Translations under genes and position numbers: made by a program
From: Rhodocyclales bacterium
GTDB lineage: Bacteria; Pseudomonadota; Gammaproteobacteria; Burkholderiales; Rhodocyclaceae
Direction of reading: 5' to 3'
Assembly (NCBI GenBank): GCA_016183655.1
Contig: JACPEH010000022.1
Coordinates: 62,001-126,000, forward strand
Length of the DNA stretch: 64,000 nt
In this document: one piece after another, positions 55,445-64,000 of the stretch
Position numbering within the stretch: position 1 is the stretch's first letter
Layout of the letters: each line of letters starts with the position of its first letter
The notes under the pieces: generated by a model
Database searches by the model: none
The model's input: only the letters and a program-made list of their open reading frames with translations
Told to the model about the DNA's origin: nothing

Positions 55445-56749
55445 TCATCGCGGATCCCGAAACGCGCCATCGCGAAACCTGAGCAGCGGCGACAGGACGT
55501 AGGACAGCACGGTGCGTTTGCCAACCACGATGTCGGCGCTGGCGGTCATTCCCGGGACGATTTCCCCCGGTTGCCGGATGACGGATACCGACGCGGCCTC
55601 GATGCGGACACGGTAGTAGCGGCCTTCTTTTTCGTCCATCAGCGTATCGGCGCTGACTTCCGCCACCTCGCCATCCAAGGCGCCAAAGCTTGCGTAATCG
55701 TAGGCTCCGAGTCGGACCCGCGCCGGCAGCCCGCGCCGAAGATTCGCTCGATCATTCGGACGGGCACGCGCCTCGACCACGACACGCTGATCGTCCGGAG
55801 TTATTTCCATCAGCACCTCGCCGGGGCGCACTACGCCGCCCACGGTACTCACTGCCAGCCGGTTGATGAAGCCGGATACCGGGGCTCGCACGCTACTGCG
55901 ATTCAGGCGGTCGGCATTGGTGCCGACTTCGAGGTTCGACTTTTCAAGATCGGCACGTACCTGCGTCAGTTCGGACGAAGCCTCCGAACGAAAGCGCGCC
56001 CTGACCTCGGAAACGCGCGATTCGCTCTCCGCTTCGGCCGCTCTCAAGCGCGGAATGGCCGCCCCCGCCTCGGCGATCTGCGATTGGAGGCGCTGAATGC
56101 GCGACTGGGTATCGAGCACTTCCAGCTCGGACGCCGCGCCGTTCTTTCTCAGGCCGTCGATCAGGCGATGCTGTTTTTGCGCGACCTCCAGCTCGCCAAT
56201 CAGATTTTGTCGACGGGAGCCGCTTTCGGCAATTTCGCCCCGTTTCTGCGCGCCCTGGTCGCGCAAGACGCGGATTTCTTCAGCCAGACGGGCGCGTCTC
56301 GCTTTCCAGGCATCCGATTCGGCGCGGCGCACCTCGGCGTCATCCAGATCCGCCGGAAATGCTATGGCATCGAGGCCGTTCAACTCGGCCAGCAAGCGCG
56401 CTTCTCGCCCGCGCAATGCCGCCAATTTGGTTTGCTCCTGCCCCAGACTCGATCGTGCCTGTACGTCGGACAACTCCATCAGCGGCTGACCGGCGCGAAC
56501 GATCTCACCTTCCTGAACGAGAAGCTGACGCACAATGCCGCCTTCCAGATGCTGGATGATCTGGGATTTTCCCGCCGGAATAATCCGGCCTTCGGTACGT
56601 ACGATGATGTCGACGCTGGAAAGACCGGCCCAAAGCAATATTCCGGCGGCGCCGAGCAGCGTCAGCAGAACGAAGGCGCGTCGGGGCGACAACCCGGCAA
56701 GAACGGCACGGCTGCGGCGTCGAATCGATTTCAAGCGCTTGCCCATCAA
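55445..56749 (-). CDS. HlyD-family periplasmic adaptor (SiiD/LapC-like)
   Basis: 434 residues. One N-terminal transmembrane helix (about 26-44) is followed by a barrel/lipoyl half (TEGRIIPAGKSQIIQHLEGGIV) and a long alpha-hairpin (about 100-275). The second lipoyl half and a beta-barrel region (VRAPVSGFINRLAVSTVGGV in part) follow. The C-terminal GEIVPGMTASADIVVGKRTVL is typical of T1SS adaptors. It bridges the ABC exporter and TolC-like channel. The start overlaps the MotB-like stop (ATGA). Confidence 0.93.
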   Translation of the reverse strand: MMGKRLKSIRRRSRAVLAGLSPRRAFVLLTLLGAAGILLWAGLSSVDIIVRTEGRIIPAGKSQIIQHLEGGIVRQLLVQEGEIVRAGQPLMELSDVQARSSLGQEQTKLAALRGREARLLAELNGLDAIAFPADLDDAEVRRAESDAWKARRARLAEEIRVLRDQGAQKRGEIAESGSRRQNLIGELEVAQKQHRLIDGLRKNGAASELEVLDTQSRIQRLQSQIAEAGAAIPRLRAAEAESESRVSEVRARFRSEASSELTQVRADLEKSNLEVGTNADRLNRSSVRAPVSGFINRLAVSTVGGVVRPGEVLMEITPDDQRVVVEARARPNDRANLRRGLPARVRLGAYDYASFGALDGEVAEVSADTLMDEKEGRYYRVRIEAASVSVIRQPGEIVPGMTASADIVVGKRTVLSYVLSPLLRFRDGAFRDPR

Positions 56750-57393
56750 CGCGGCATTACCCGGACCTGCGAGGCGTCTGCGCTGGCCTTGCCTTCGCGG
56801 ACAGAGACGTCGATTTTGCCGGGCGGCAGATTCATTTCGATCAGCAGATTGCGAACCGCCATTGCACGGTAGAACCCCAGGCGCCGGGCTTCGGAAAAAC
56901 CGGTCGGCACGAGCACGTCGATATGCGCTCCGCCGCTGGCCACGATCGACGCGAGGCTGACGCGCAGTTTGTCGGCTTCCGTCGCCGTCAGCGTCACGGC
57001 GTCATCCATGTATCGCACCACCAGACCGCCGCCACTGGCGCTCGACCGATCGACGCTCTTCTCGGGCCGGGCAAGCACCGAAGTCGCCGGCAATACCTTT
57101 TGAGGCGTGAGCAGTTCGTTGGCCATCTGGATTTCGCGCCTGAGCTCTTTTACCTGCTCGCGCAACGCTTCCACCTCGGGCTCGGCCGATTTGGCCGGTT
57201 CGGTGCTGGCCTGCGACTCTGGCCTGGTTTCAGTGGCCGATACGTTTTTCCGGCCGAGTTCCATGGCGAAGATGAAAACGGCGACCGTCATGATCGTCAG
57301 CAGGAATAACAGGTTGAGCACCAGATTGGTGACCGCATCGACATAACCCGGCCAAAAAATATCCGAACCATCGTTGTTGCTTCCAATCGCCAT
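56746..57393 (-). CDS. MotB-like membrane protein (SiiA-like)
   Basis: 215 residues. FWPGYVDAVTNLVLNLLFLL starts the single transmembrane helix and carries Asp19 where MotB has its proton-binding Asp. A linker/coiled coil (about 60-100) and an OmpA/MotB-like C-terminal domain (about 120-205, with FYRAMAVRNLLIEMNLPPG) follow. In SPI-4, SiiA and SiiB form the proton-conducting pair; this gene is the equivalent beside the SiiB-like one. It starts 3 nt after the TolC-like stop. Confidence 0.78.
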   Translation of the reverse strand: MAIGSNNDGSDIFWPGYVDAVTNLVLNLLFLLTIMTVAVFIFAMELGRKNVSATETRPESQASTEPAKSAEPEVEALREQVKELRREIQMANELLTPQKVLPATSVLARPEKSVDRSSASGGGLVVRYMDDAVTLTATEADKLRVSLASIVASGGAHIDVLVPTGFSEARRLGFYRAMAVRNLLIEMNLPPGKIDVSVREGKASADASQVRVMPR

Positions 57394-57395
57394 GC

Positions 57396-59399
57396 TCAGT
57401 TCTCCGGTCTATCCACTGGCAGTCCGGCAGACGGCGCCCGATCCGCGCTTGCCAGCCCGCTGACGGTGGACGTTGACGGCAGCTGGAGCGGCTCTGTCGC
57501 GACACGGCGTGCGGCAGGCTTCGGCGCTGTCGCCGGGCCGCCGGTCTGAGTCGCCGTGGCCAACAGCGGTACGCCCTGCACCAGTCGGACGATCTGGGCG
57601 ACCGAACTCATTTCCTGGATGTGCAGGTTGACCAGTCGCACCCGAGCTTGGTAGTAGCGGTCATAAACGTCGAGCAGATCAAGCAGCGACTGATTGCCCG
57701 AGAGCATTCTCTTTGACATCGCTTCCGCTGCCATCGCGATCGACTTGAGCTCCCGGTAACCGGCAGTCAGACGTTCGCGCGACGAACTGAGCGTGGCGTA
57801 TTGCGCGGAGAGCGTCTGCACGACGCGGCGGCGTTGATCGTCCAGGCGGTACTTCAATTCCAGGTGGCGCGCCGAACGTTCTCTGTTGTACTGGACATCG
57901 GCGCCACCGCTGAAAAGGCTCCAGTTCAACACCAGCATCGCACGCTTGTCGCGCTGGCCATCCGGGTTGGGGTCGCCTCCTGCGTGCAAGGTCTTGTTGT
58001 CGCTCAATTCCAGATCGAGACGAGGCAGGAAGCGGCTCCTGGCCGCCGACTTATCGATCTCGGCTGCCCGAACTTCCGAGATCAACACGGCAATGTCCGG
58101 GTTGGATTCCATGGCCCGCTCGACAGCGCGATCCAGCGATTCGGGCATCGTGCCCGCCCCGAGATCGTCAAGCTCCGGCAAGCGAGCCATTCGCGGCGCG
58201 CGGTTGGTCAGACGAAGGAACTCCACCCCAGCGGCAGCGTGGGCCGCTTCCTGCTCCAGGCGCGCCGAAATTGCGGCCTGGTTGCGCGCACGAACTCGCG
58301 CCACGTCCGATGCGCTCGATGCGCCGGCGCTGGCCCGCTTTTCGACATAAGCAAGAAGCCCCTTCAATTGCCCTTCGAAATCGCGTGCCATATCCGCCTG
58401 CAGCCGGCTTGAAACCAGCGCAAGGTAGGCGTTGACCGAGGACAGATAGGCATCGCCGTCTGCGGCCCGGCGACCGTTATCCCGCGCCTGCTCGATGACG
58501 CCCCGCCGCCCGTAGTCGTAGAAACTCGGCAAATCCAGCAGCGGCTGCTTGAGTGTCACTGCCGTGTCGTCGCGTCTATGCGCGTCCTTGGCAATGGCTT
58601 TGCCGTTGGCATCGTGCGCCACCGAAGGCGACGAGACTTCTCGGCCGCTGCTGCGGCGCAGGGCGAGCGACGGTAACAGCAGGGCAAGCGCTTGCCCTGA
58701 CTGCGCCTTGGCCTGGTCGACCCGCGCAGTGGCCGCCAGCGTCTCCCGACTGAAGCCGCGCCCGGCACCGATCGATTCGCCAAGATTCGTTTCTGCGGCC
58801 CTGTTCACCGGCTCGCCATCGAGATCCTGTTCGCCGGATACCCGGTCGCTGACGTCGCCGCGGGTATCAACCGACACCGGAATTTCAAAAGCTCCGACTA
58901 GGCCGACCAAGCTGTGTTCGTCAGGGACCAGAAAACGAGTCCCGACGTTTCTTGTCGGTTCGGACGAAGATTCGCTTTCAGTTGTCGGGACGCCTTCAGC
59001 CGTTGCCGGCGATTTTTGAACGGCCTCTTCGCTCGACTTGGAGCTGGCCGCGGCGGGCGGCCTGAAAAGCGAGGGAGCGCGCTGCGACGTCGGAAGAATG
59101 GCGTTGATTGCTTCAAGTGCTGCTGAAGCCGCACCCGCCGCCGCTGTCGCAGCGTTGGCCGCGGCGGTTGCGGCGTTGGCGGCGGCAGCAGCAGCCGAAG
59201 CGGCGTTAGTCAGAACGCCGGAAGGCTTCGACGACTCGCTGGCACGGTTATCGGCCCCATGAACAACGGGAACCAGCATGCCGAGCCCGATAGCAAGGGC
59301 AATGCCACCACGCCGATAATTGGAGCGCCCTTCGGGTTGGGTCAAGGGCGGGCAATCATGGCGTTGCGCCGGCCAGGCCTGGTCGGTCTCTTCAATCAT
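57396..59399 (-). CDS. TolC-family outer-membrane secretion channel (SiiC-like)
   Basis: 667 residues, longer than most TolC proteins because of an N-terminal extension of about 230 residues. This has an inner hydrophobic signal (GIALAIGLGMLVPVVHGA), an Ala/Asn-rich helical repeat (AAAANAATAAANAATAAA) and a Pro/Ser-rich stretch. The TolC fold follows, with helical repeats (RVDQAKAQSGQALALLLPSL, ARNQAAISARLEQEA). It should form the outer-membrane duct for the adhesin. ATG 59399 has no clear ribosome site; GTG 59417, 7 nt after GGAG, is a good alternative. First gene of the secretion operon. Confidence 0.88.
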   Translation of the reverse strand: MIEETDQAWPAQRHDCPPLTQPEGRSNYRRGGIALAIGLGMLVPVVHGADNRASESSKPSGVLTNAASAAAAAANAATAAANAATAAAGAASAALEAINAILPTSQRAPSLFRPPAAASSKSSEEAVQKSPATAEGVPTTESESSSEPTRNVGTRFLVPDEHSLVGLVGAFEIPVSVDTRGDVSDRVSGEQDLDGEPVNRAAETNLGESIGAGRGFSRETLAATARVDQAKAQSGQALALLLPSLALRRSSGREVSSPSVAHDANGKAIAKDAHRRDDTAVTLKQPLLDLPSFYDYGRRGVIEQARDNGRRAADGDAYLSSVNAYLALVSSRLQADMARDFEGQLKGLLAYVEKRASAGASSASDVARVRARNQAAISARLEQEAAHAAAGVEFLRLTNRAPRMARLPELDDLGAGTMPESLDRAVERAMESNPDIAVLISEVRAAEIDKSAARSRFLPRLDLELSDNKTLHAGGDPNPDGQRDKRAMLVLNWSLFSGGADVQYNRERSARHLELKYRLDDQRRRVVQTLSAQYATLSSSRERLTAGYRELKSIAMAAEAMSKRMLSGNQSLLDLLDVYDRYYQARVRLVNLHIQEMSSVAQIVRLVQGVPLLATATQTGGPATAPKPAARRVATEPLQLPSTSTVSGLASADRAPSAGLPVDRPEN

Positions 59400-60130
59400 C
59401 GCCGTATTCACAACACATTCCACGATACATCTCCGGTGCACACCGCCATGCGGTAAAGCTTGATCACCCGGATGGCGTCCAGGTCGGCCAGCGACTGGAT
59501 CGACCAAACCCGAATCCGCTCTAGGTCAAATACCGTTCAAATACCGAATGATTTCAGCGCAGGTGAACCGGCTAACAGCCGGGATTCACGCCTTGCGCAA
59601 ATCCGCGTTCCTCTCTTGCGGCGCCTGAACCGGGCGCTCGAAAGGGGCAAAAATAACTGGGCGATGCGTTGGCCAAACAGTGCTGGCTCTAGGTCAGCAA
59701 TGCTAGCGACTCGCGCGCAAAGGAAAATACGGACGCACCCTCGCGCGATAGAGGGTGAACCCTCGTCGGGGACTGGGGGCGGTGGCGAACATTTGGCTCC
59801 GCCGCCGCCATGCCCTGGACTCTCGGCAGAAACCTGAGCTGGCATGCATTGGAGAAGGCTGTGTCGAAACGTGTTGGTCGAAAATGTCCGGCAACAAAAA
59901 TGAGCCGGCCGGGGCGGCGCCGCGAAGGTACAGCGCCGCCAATCCCCTTGCGGGGAAATGCCGCTGGAGTGCGCAGCGTCGCCCGACGAGGCTGCTGCCG
60001 GTTTCACCCCGGGCAAGAGACCTCCGCGGTCAGTCGTGCGGTAGACTCCACGCGGAAGCGACGACATTGCCGTGCCGAAAACAAGCATTGGCGGGCGATA
60101 GCCAGAACTGCAGAAGAGGAAGAGCGGATA
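59400..60130. other. Long intergenic region between the secretion operon and a hybrid kinase
   Basis: About 730 bp. It contains copy B of the 17-bp motif, a tandem pair TCAAATACCG near 59526-59546, and an inverted repeat (GTGAACCGGCT and AGCCGGGATTCAC) at 59563-59589. The frame of the downstream kinase stays open back to 59810, but that part is Arg-rich and unlike a protein domain. I see no gene here. Confidence 0.5.
59746..59762 (-). promoter_or_regulatory. 17-bp repeated upstream motif, copy B
   Basis: Plus strand reads CGATAGAGGGTGAACCC, fitting CRATAGMGKGTKWNCCC. It lies about 350 bp upstream of the TolC-like gene and of the divergent hybrid kinase. Its neighbourhood (GGGGACTGGGGGCGG) resembles that of copy A. 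Confidence 0.5.
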
Positions 60131-63100
60131 GTGGATTACCAGGAAATTCCAGCGTCCGTATGCCGAACACTTTTCGAGTGTTCTCCAACGCCGACGGCGC
60201 TGTTGGAGAAGGCAACCGGATTGGCGCATCTCAACCGCGCGTTGACCAGCCTGCTTGGCTTAGCAGGACGTGGGACCGCGGACTACGACGTAGCACTCCG
60301 CGAAGGAGATGCCATGATCGCCTTCCTGCTGCCTGGAGGCCGAAGGCTAACGTGCGACGGCCAACTGGTTTGCCTCGATCCTCAGGCCAGTGGTTTTTGG
60401 CTTTTCGCCGCCACGGAAAAAAATCAGCTACCCGGCACCCATCCGGCGCCCCCAAACAGCGCAGCCGCCAGCGCACTTTCCGGGGAGAGCGTGGACACCG
60501 AGCAATTGGCACGCGACCAGCTCATTCTTATCCAGCGCCTGATTGAAACGATCCCTTGCCCGGTCTTCTACAAGGATGAAAATGAGCGCTATCGGGGCTG
60601 CAATCTGGCGTTCACGGAGTTCGTCGGGAAGTCGCCCGAGGATCTTCTCGGCAAAACGGTGCACGAAATCTGGCCCAAGGATCTGGCGGACATCTATTTC
60701 AAGGCGGACAACGCACTGTTCGAAAATCCGCACGACCAGATCTACGAAACCGAGATCACCCACGGCGATGGTTCCCGTCGCAGTGTCGAATTCCACAAGG
60801 CCGTGTTCTACAAGGCTGACGGCAGCCTGGGCGGACTGATCGGGGCAATGTGGGACACGACGCGGCAGGAACACGCGAAAGAATCGCTCAGACAAGCCTT
60901 GTCCGAGAACCGGGCATTGCTGGATAACGCGCTGGTCGGCATCGTACTGATCGAGCAGCGCACCATCATCTCCTGCAACCGGAAATGCGAGCAGCTCTTC
61001 GGCGTTGATACCGGCATGCTTGCGGGACAATCCACGCGCATTCTGTACGCAAGTGAAGACGATTACGATTTGATCGGTATGACCGCCTATCCGGAACTCG
61101 GCACGCATGGTGTGTTTTCCGGCGAAGCCCGTTTCCGGCGCGAGAATGGGGAGATGTTCTGGTGCCGGCTGGCGGCGAGGCTCATCGAAAACGGCGATCC
61201 GTTCGGGCCGTCGGTCTGGCTGATGGAAGACATCACACCGCAAAGAGAAGCCGAGCGGGCGCTGCGCCAGGCCTTGGCGGAAAACGAGGCCTTGATCGAG
61301 AGCGGCGCACTCGGAATCTGCGTGCTCAGGAACCGGACCATCCAGCGCTGCAACCGGCGCTTCGAGGAGCTTTTCGGCTACCCCCACGGCACCATGGCCG
61401 GGCAATCGACCCGCGTCTTCTATTTCAGCGACGAGGAGTACGATGCACTCGGTGCAAGCGTCTACCCGGACTTGGCCGCCAACCGTGTTAACTCGCGTGA
61501 GCAATATCTTTGCCGCCAGGACGGCACGGGTTTCTGGGGCGTAATGACAGGACGCGCCATGGACTCCGAACATCCGTTGGATGGAACGGTCATGTTCATC
61601 GACGACATCACCCCACGCAAGGAAACGGAACGATCCTTGATCGAGGCCAAGCGGCAGGCGGAAGAGGCGACCCGCGCCAAATCGATGTTTCTCGCCAACA
61701 TGAGCCACGAGATCAGAACGCCGATGAATGCGGTCATCGGCTTGTCCGGCCTGATGCTGAAAATGGATCTGCCGCCCAGGGAGCGGGATTACACCGACAA
61801 GATTCATACCGCAGGCACCGCCCTGCTCCGGATCATCGACGACATTCTCGATTTCTCGAAAATCGAGGCCGGCAAGCTGGAACTGGAAGACAGCTATTTC
61901 CACATCGACGCTGTGCTCGACCATGTCGCCACCTTGCTCGGTGGGAAGGCTCGCGAGAAAGGGCTGGAACTGCTTTTCGACGTACCGCCGTCGGTGCCGC
62001 GCGAGCTGAAGGGCGACCCCTTGCGGCTCGGGCAGATCCTGACCAATCTGGTCGGCAACGCGATCAAATTCACCGAACGCGGGCAGATCGTCGTTCGCCT
62101 GCGCCCGCAGGCTTCCGATGCCGCCGGCGTGGTGCTGCACTTCGAGGTCGAGGACACCGGCATCGGCATGTCGGCACCGCAAACCGAGGCTCTGTTCCTG
62201 CCGTTTTCCCAGGTCGATAGTTCAAGCACACGCAAGTTCGGCGGAACGGGCCTCGGGCTTTCGATCTGCAAGCGGCTGGTGGAAATCATGAACGGCGAAA
62301 TCGGGGTGACTTCATCCCCCGGCGCCGGCAGCACTTTCGCCTTCACGGCTCGGTTCGGGCATGGTTTGGCAACGCAGCAACCTGGCCATTCGCTGCCCTC
62401 CTTCCTGGCCGGCATGCACGTGCTGATCGCCGACGACAACCAGGAGGCCAGGGAAATCCGCGCACAGTCGCTGGCGGCCTTCAACTTCCGCATCGACTTC
62501 GTCGGCACCGGGTCGGAAGCCGTTGACGCCGTGCTGCGGCATGATGCGGCAGACCCCTACCGCATCGTCCTCATGGACTGGAAAATGCCCGGCGTGGACG
62601 GACTCGAAGCCAGCCGGCGGATCAAGGACAGCGACGCACTCCGCTCGCCCCCGGACATCGTCATGATCACCGCCTCCGCTTACGACGGGCTGCGCAACGA
62701 TGCCGAAACGGCTGGGATCGACGTCTTTCTGACCAAACCCGTCAGCCAGGCGGCACTTGAGAACGCCCTGCTCTCGCTGTTTCCGCTGGAAGAAGGCGTT
62801 CCCTCCCGTTCGGGTACGGCAACGCCGGAACGCAGTTGCGAAGACTTGCACGGGCAACGCGTACTTCTCGTCGAAGACAACGAGATCAATCAGCAAATCG
62901 CCGCAGCCCTGCTCGCGAGCAAGGGGATCATCGTCGACGTGGCCAGCAATGGCCGCGAGGCATTGGCGCGGCTTGGGGCCAACGGCCATGCTTACGACGC
63001 CGTGCTAATGGACCTGCAGATGACGGAAATGGATGGCTACGAGGCTACGTTGAAGCTGCGCGCCGACAGCCGTTTCCAGGATCTACCGGTCATTGCGCTG

Positions 63101-63646
63101 ACCGCGCACGCGATGACGGAGGAACGGCAGCGTTGCCTCGATGCAGGAATGAACGATCACTTGACGAAGCCCCTGAACCCTGATGCGCTGTTCGACGCCT
63201 TGCTCCGCTGGTGCGGGAAGCGGAGTGCGATCGATTCGGCCGCAACGGAGGCGCCCCGTGCTTTGAGCGACGACGAGGACATTCCCGCCATTCCGGGGCT
63301 GGACACGGAACAGGGACTCAAGCGCGTTGCCGGGAATCGGCAACTTTACGACAAGCTCCTCGCCCAGTTCCTCGATGAGCAGACTAATGCCGTTCGGCAC
63401 GTAAAAGAGTTGCTTGAAACAGGCGATATTCAGCAAGCAGGAAAGCTGGCGCACTCCATTGCCGGTGCGGCAGGAAATCTAGGCGCCAAGGAAGTGTGGA
63501 GGATGGCGGTAGAGCTTGAGCGCGCCCTGCGCGCTCCCGAACAACAAGAAAACATTCTGCGGCTGAATGAGGGGCTGGCGCAGGAAATAGCTTATCTGGC
63601 ATGGGCACGACGGATGGCATGCGAGAATCAGTTTGGGCAGGCCTGA
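60131..63646 (+). CDS. Hybrid histidine kinase: four PAS-HisKA-HATPase-REC-REC-Hpt
   Basis: 1171 residues, cytoplasmic. A degenerate PAS (about 5-85) and three clear PAS domains (about 115-240, 245-365 and 370-495) precede HisKA with NMSHEIRTPMN (His near 524). HATPase (NLVGNAIKF, GTGLGLSICKRLVEIM), two receivers (IADDN near 766 with LMDWKMPG; LLVEDNEINQQ near 912 with LMDLQM) and Hpt (LAHSIAGAAGN near 1106) follow. I chose GTG 60131 because GAGGAAGAG precedes it and family-like sequence begins there. Same architecture as the kinase at 29831, with two more PAS domains. No output regulator follows. Confidence 0.9.
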   Translation: MDYQEIPASVCRTLFECSPTPTALLEKATGLAHLNRALTSLLGLAGRGTADYDVALREGDAMIAFLLPGGRRLTCDGQLVCLDPQASGFWLFAATEKNQLPGTHPAPPNSAAASALSGESVDTEQLARDQLILIQRLIETIPCPVFYKDENERYRGCNLAFTEFVGKSPEDLLGKTVHEIWPKDLADIYFKADNALFENPHDQIYETEITHGDGSRRSVEFHKAVFYKADGSLGGLIGAMWDTTRQEHAKESLRQALSENRALLDNALVGIVLIEQRTIISCNRKCEQLFGVDTGMLAGQSTRILYASEDDYDLIGMTAYPELGTHGVFSGEARFRRENGEMFWCRLAARLIENGDPFGPSVWLMEDITPQREAERALRQALAENEALIESGALGICVLRNRTIQRCNRRFEELFGYPHGTMAGQSTRVFYFSDEEYDALGASVYPDLAANRVNSREQYLCRQDGTGFWGVMTGRAMDSEHPLDGTVMFIDDITPRKETERSLIEAKRQAEEATRAKSMFLANMSHEIRTPMNAVIGLSGLMLKMDLPPRERDYTDKIHTAGTALLRIIDDILDFSKIEAGKLELEDSYFHIDAVLDHVATLLGGKAREKGLELLFDVPPSVPRELKGDPLRLGQILTNLVGNAIKFTERGQIVVRLRPQASDAAGVVLHFEVEDTGIGMSAPQTEALFLPFSQVDSSSTRKFGGTGLGLSICKRLVEIMNGEIGVTSSPGAGSTFAFTARFGHGLATQQPGHSLPSFLAGMHVLIADDNQEAREIRAQSLAAFNFRIDFVGTGSEAVDAVLRHDAADPYRIVLMDWKMPGVDGLEASRRIKDSDALRSPPDIVMITASAYDGLRNDAETAGIDVFLTKPVSQAALENALLSLFPLEEGVPSRSGTATPERSCEDLHGQRVLLVEDNEINQQIAAALLASKGIIVDVASNGREALARLGANGHAYDAVLMDLQMTEMDGYEATLKLRADSRFQDLPVIALTAHAMTEERQRCLDAGMNDHLTKPLNPDALFDALLRWCGKRSAIDSAATEAPRALSDDEDIPAIPGLDTEQGLKRVAGNRQLYDKLLAQFLDEQTNAVRHVKELLETGDIQQAGKLAHSIAGAAGNLGAKEVWRMAVELERALRAPEQQENILRLNEGLAQEIAYLAWARRMACENQFGQA

Positions 63647-63721
63647 ACGTGAAGCGCAATCGATGTGGGAGAGGACAGCGAAGTCTGTCGAGCCATGTTT
63701 GCCACAACTCCGACAAATTAG

Positions 63722-63939
63722 TAGTCAGTCAACTCGAACCTGGTTGATGTAACCCCCGTCATTCCGGGCTTGACCCGGAATCCAGGTGGCAGGCTCGTAC
63801 GCTGGCGAGGCGAGTGTTTTCCTGGATTCCGGCGCGGGCATAGCCCGGCCTGCCCTGAGCTTGTCGAAGCCTGCCCTGAGCTTGTCGAAGGGGGGGCCGG
63901 AATGACGAACCTATCCATCCGTCCCAACATGACTGACTA
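63722..63939. repeat. Nested palindromic repeat element (REP/MITE-like)
   Basis: Nested inverted repeats: outer TAGTCAGTCA (63722-63731) with TGACTGACTA (63930-63939); middle GTCATTCCGG (63758-63767) with CCGGAATGAC (63897-63906); inner CCGGAATCCAGG (63775-63786) with CCTGGATTCCGG (63821-63832). Two perfect tandem 21-bp copies, each containing CCCTGAGCTTGTCGAAG, lie at 63849-63890. Non-coding, and similar to dispersed repeats common in Proteobacteria. Confidence 0.8.
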
Positions 63940-64000
63940 TTAGGCTGAAATCGCACATTTTCAGACAAACCAGACCGCGGCGCCTACTGCATCAACGCAA

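Noticed and set aside
53977-57393. Zorya-type defence system (MotA/MotB-like ZorA/ZorB)
   Set aside because: No ZorC, ZorD or ZorE gene is nearby, and both genes lie inside a type I secretion operon; the SiiA/SiiB comparison explains them better.

Overview
The window reads as a piece of a Betaproteobacterium chromosome, most likely Rhodocyclales. The evidence is the dapA-bamC and surE-pcm-nlpD-rpoS gene orders, high-GC codon use over most of its length, and a dense set of PAS-type hybrid histidine kinases. Assignment below the class is inference.

1-11.5 kb is accessory DNA with visibly lower G+C. It starts with a very large RHS/YD-repeat protein on the minus strand that runs off the left edge. 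Next comes a compact ribosomal-peptide-like (RiPP) locus in which two operons converge. On the plus strand: a cyanophycin-synthetase-like ATP-grasp ligase, a YcaO protein and a MetY-type PLP enzyme. On the minus strand: a 62-residue candidate precursor peptide ending TATSCGGY with its own terminator, an Asp/Asn-hydroxylase-like oxygenase and a second, divergent sulfur-amino-acid PLP enzyme. I do not recognise this combination as a described RiPP class. A degenerate 3' half of a tRNA-Arg followed by a terminator hairpin marks the junction with core DNA at 11.43-11.51 kb, which suggests tRNA-targeted integration.

11.5-26.6 kb is core chromosome: rlmD, a DUF7931-like gene, an Ala/Pro-rich lipoprotein, dapA-bamC-MBL hydrolase, an HDAC-like deacetylase, a MoxR-DUF58-transglutaminase set, mltB, surE-pcm-nlpD-rpoS and an RNase H.

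26.6-39.8 kb is a signalling block: (a) hybrid kinase, HD-GYP regulator and chemoreceptor; (b) a FixL/FixJ-like pair; (c) a small membrane protein, porin, periplasmic binding protein, hybrid kinase and receiver.

40.2-43.2 kb holds a hydrolase-lipoprotein pair amid broken genes: a DUF748 fragment, a phasin-like remnant and a GNAT remnant with two in-frame stops.

43.4-59.4 kb is a six-gene type I secretion operon matching the gene content of Salmonella SPI-4 SiiABCDEF: TolC-like, MotB-like, HlyD-like, MotA/TolQ-like, a 2791-residue RTX adhesin of about 25 repeats, and an ABC exporter. A large PAS hybrid kinase and a palindromic repeat close the window. A 17-bp motif recurs four times, in the same orientation each time, upstream of the minus-strand kinase, porin, hydrolase and secretion operons, and may define a shared regulon.
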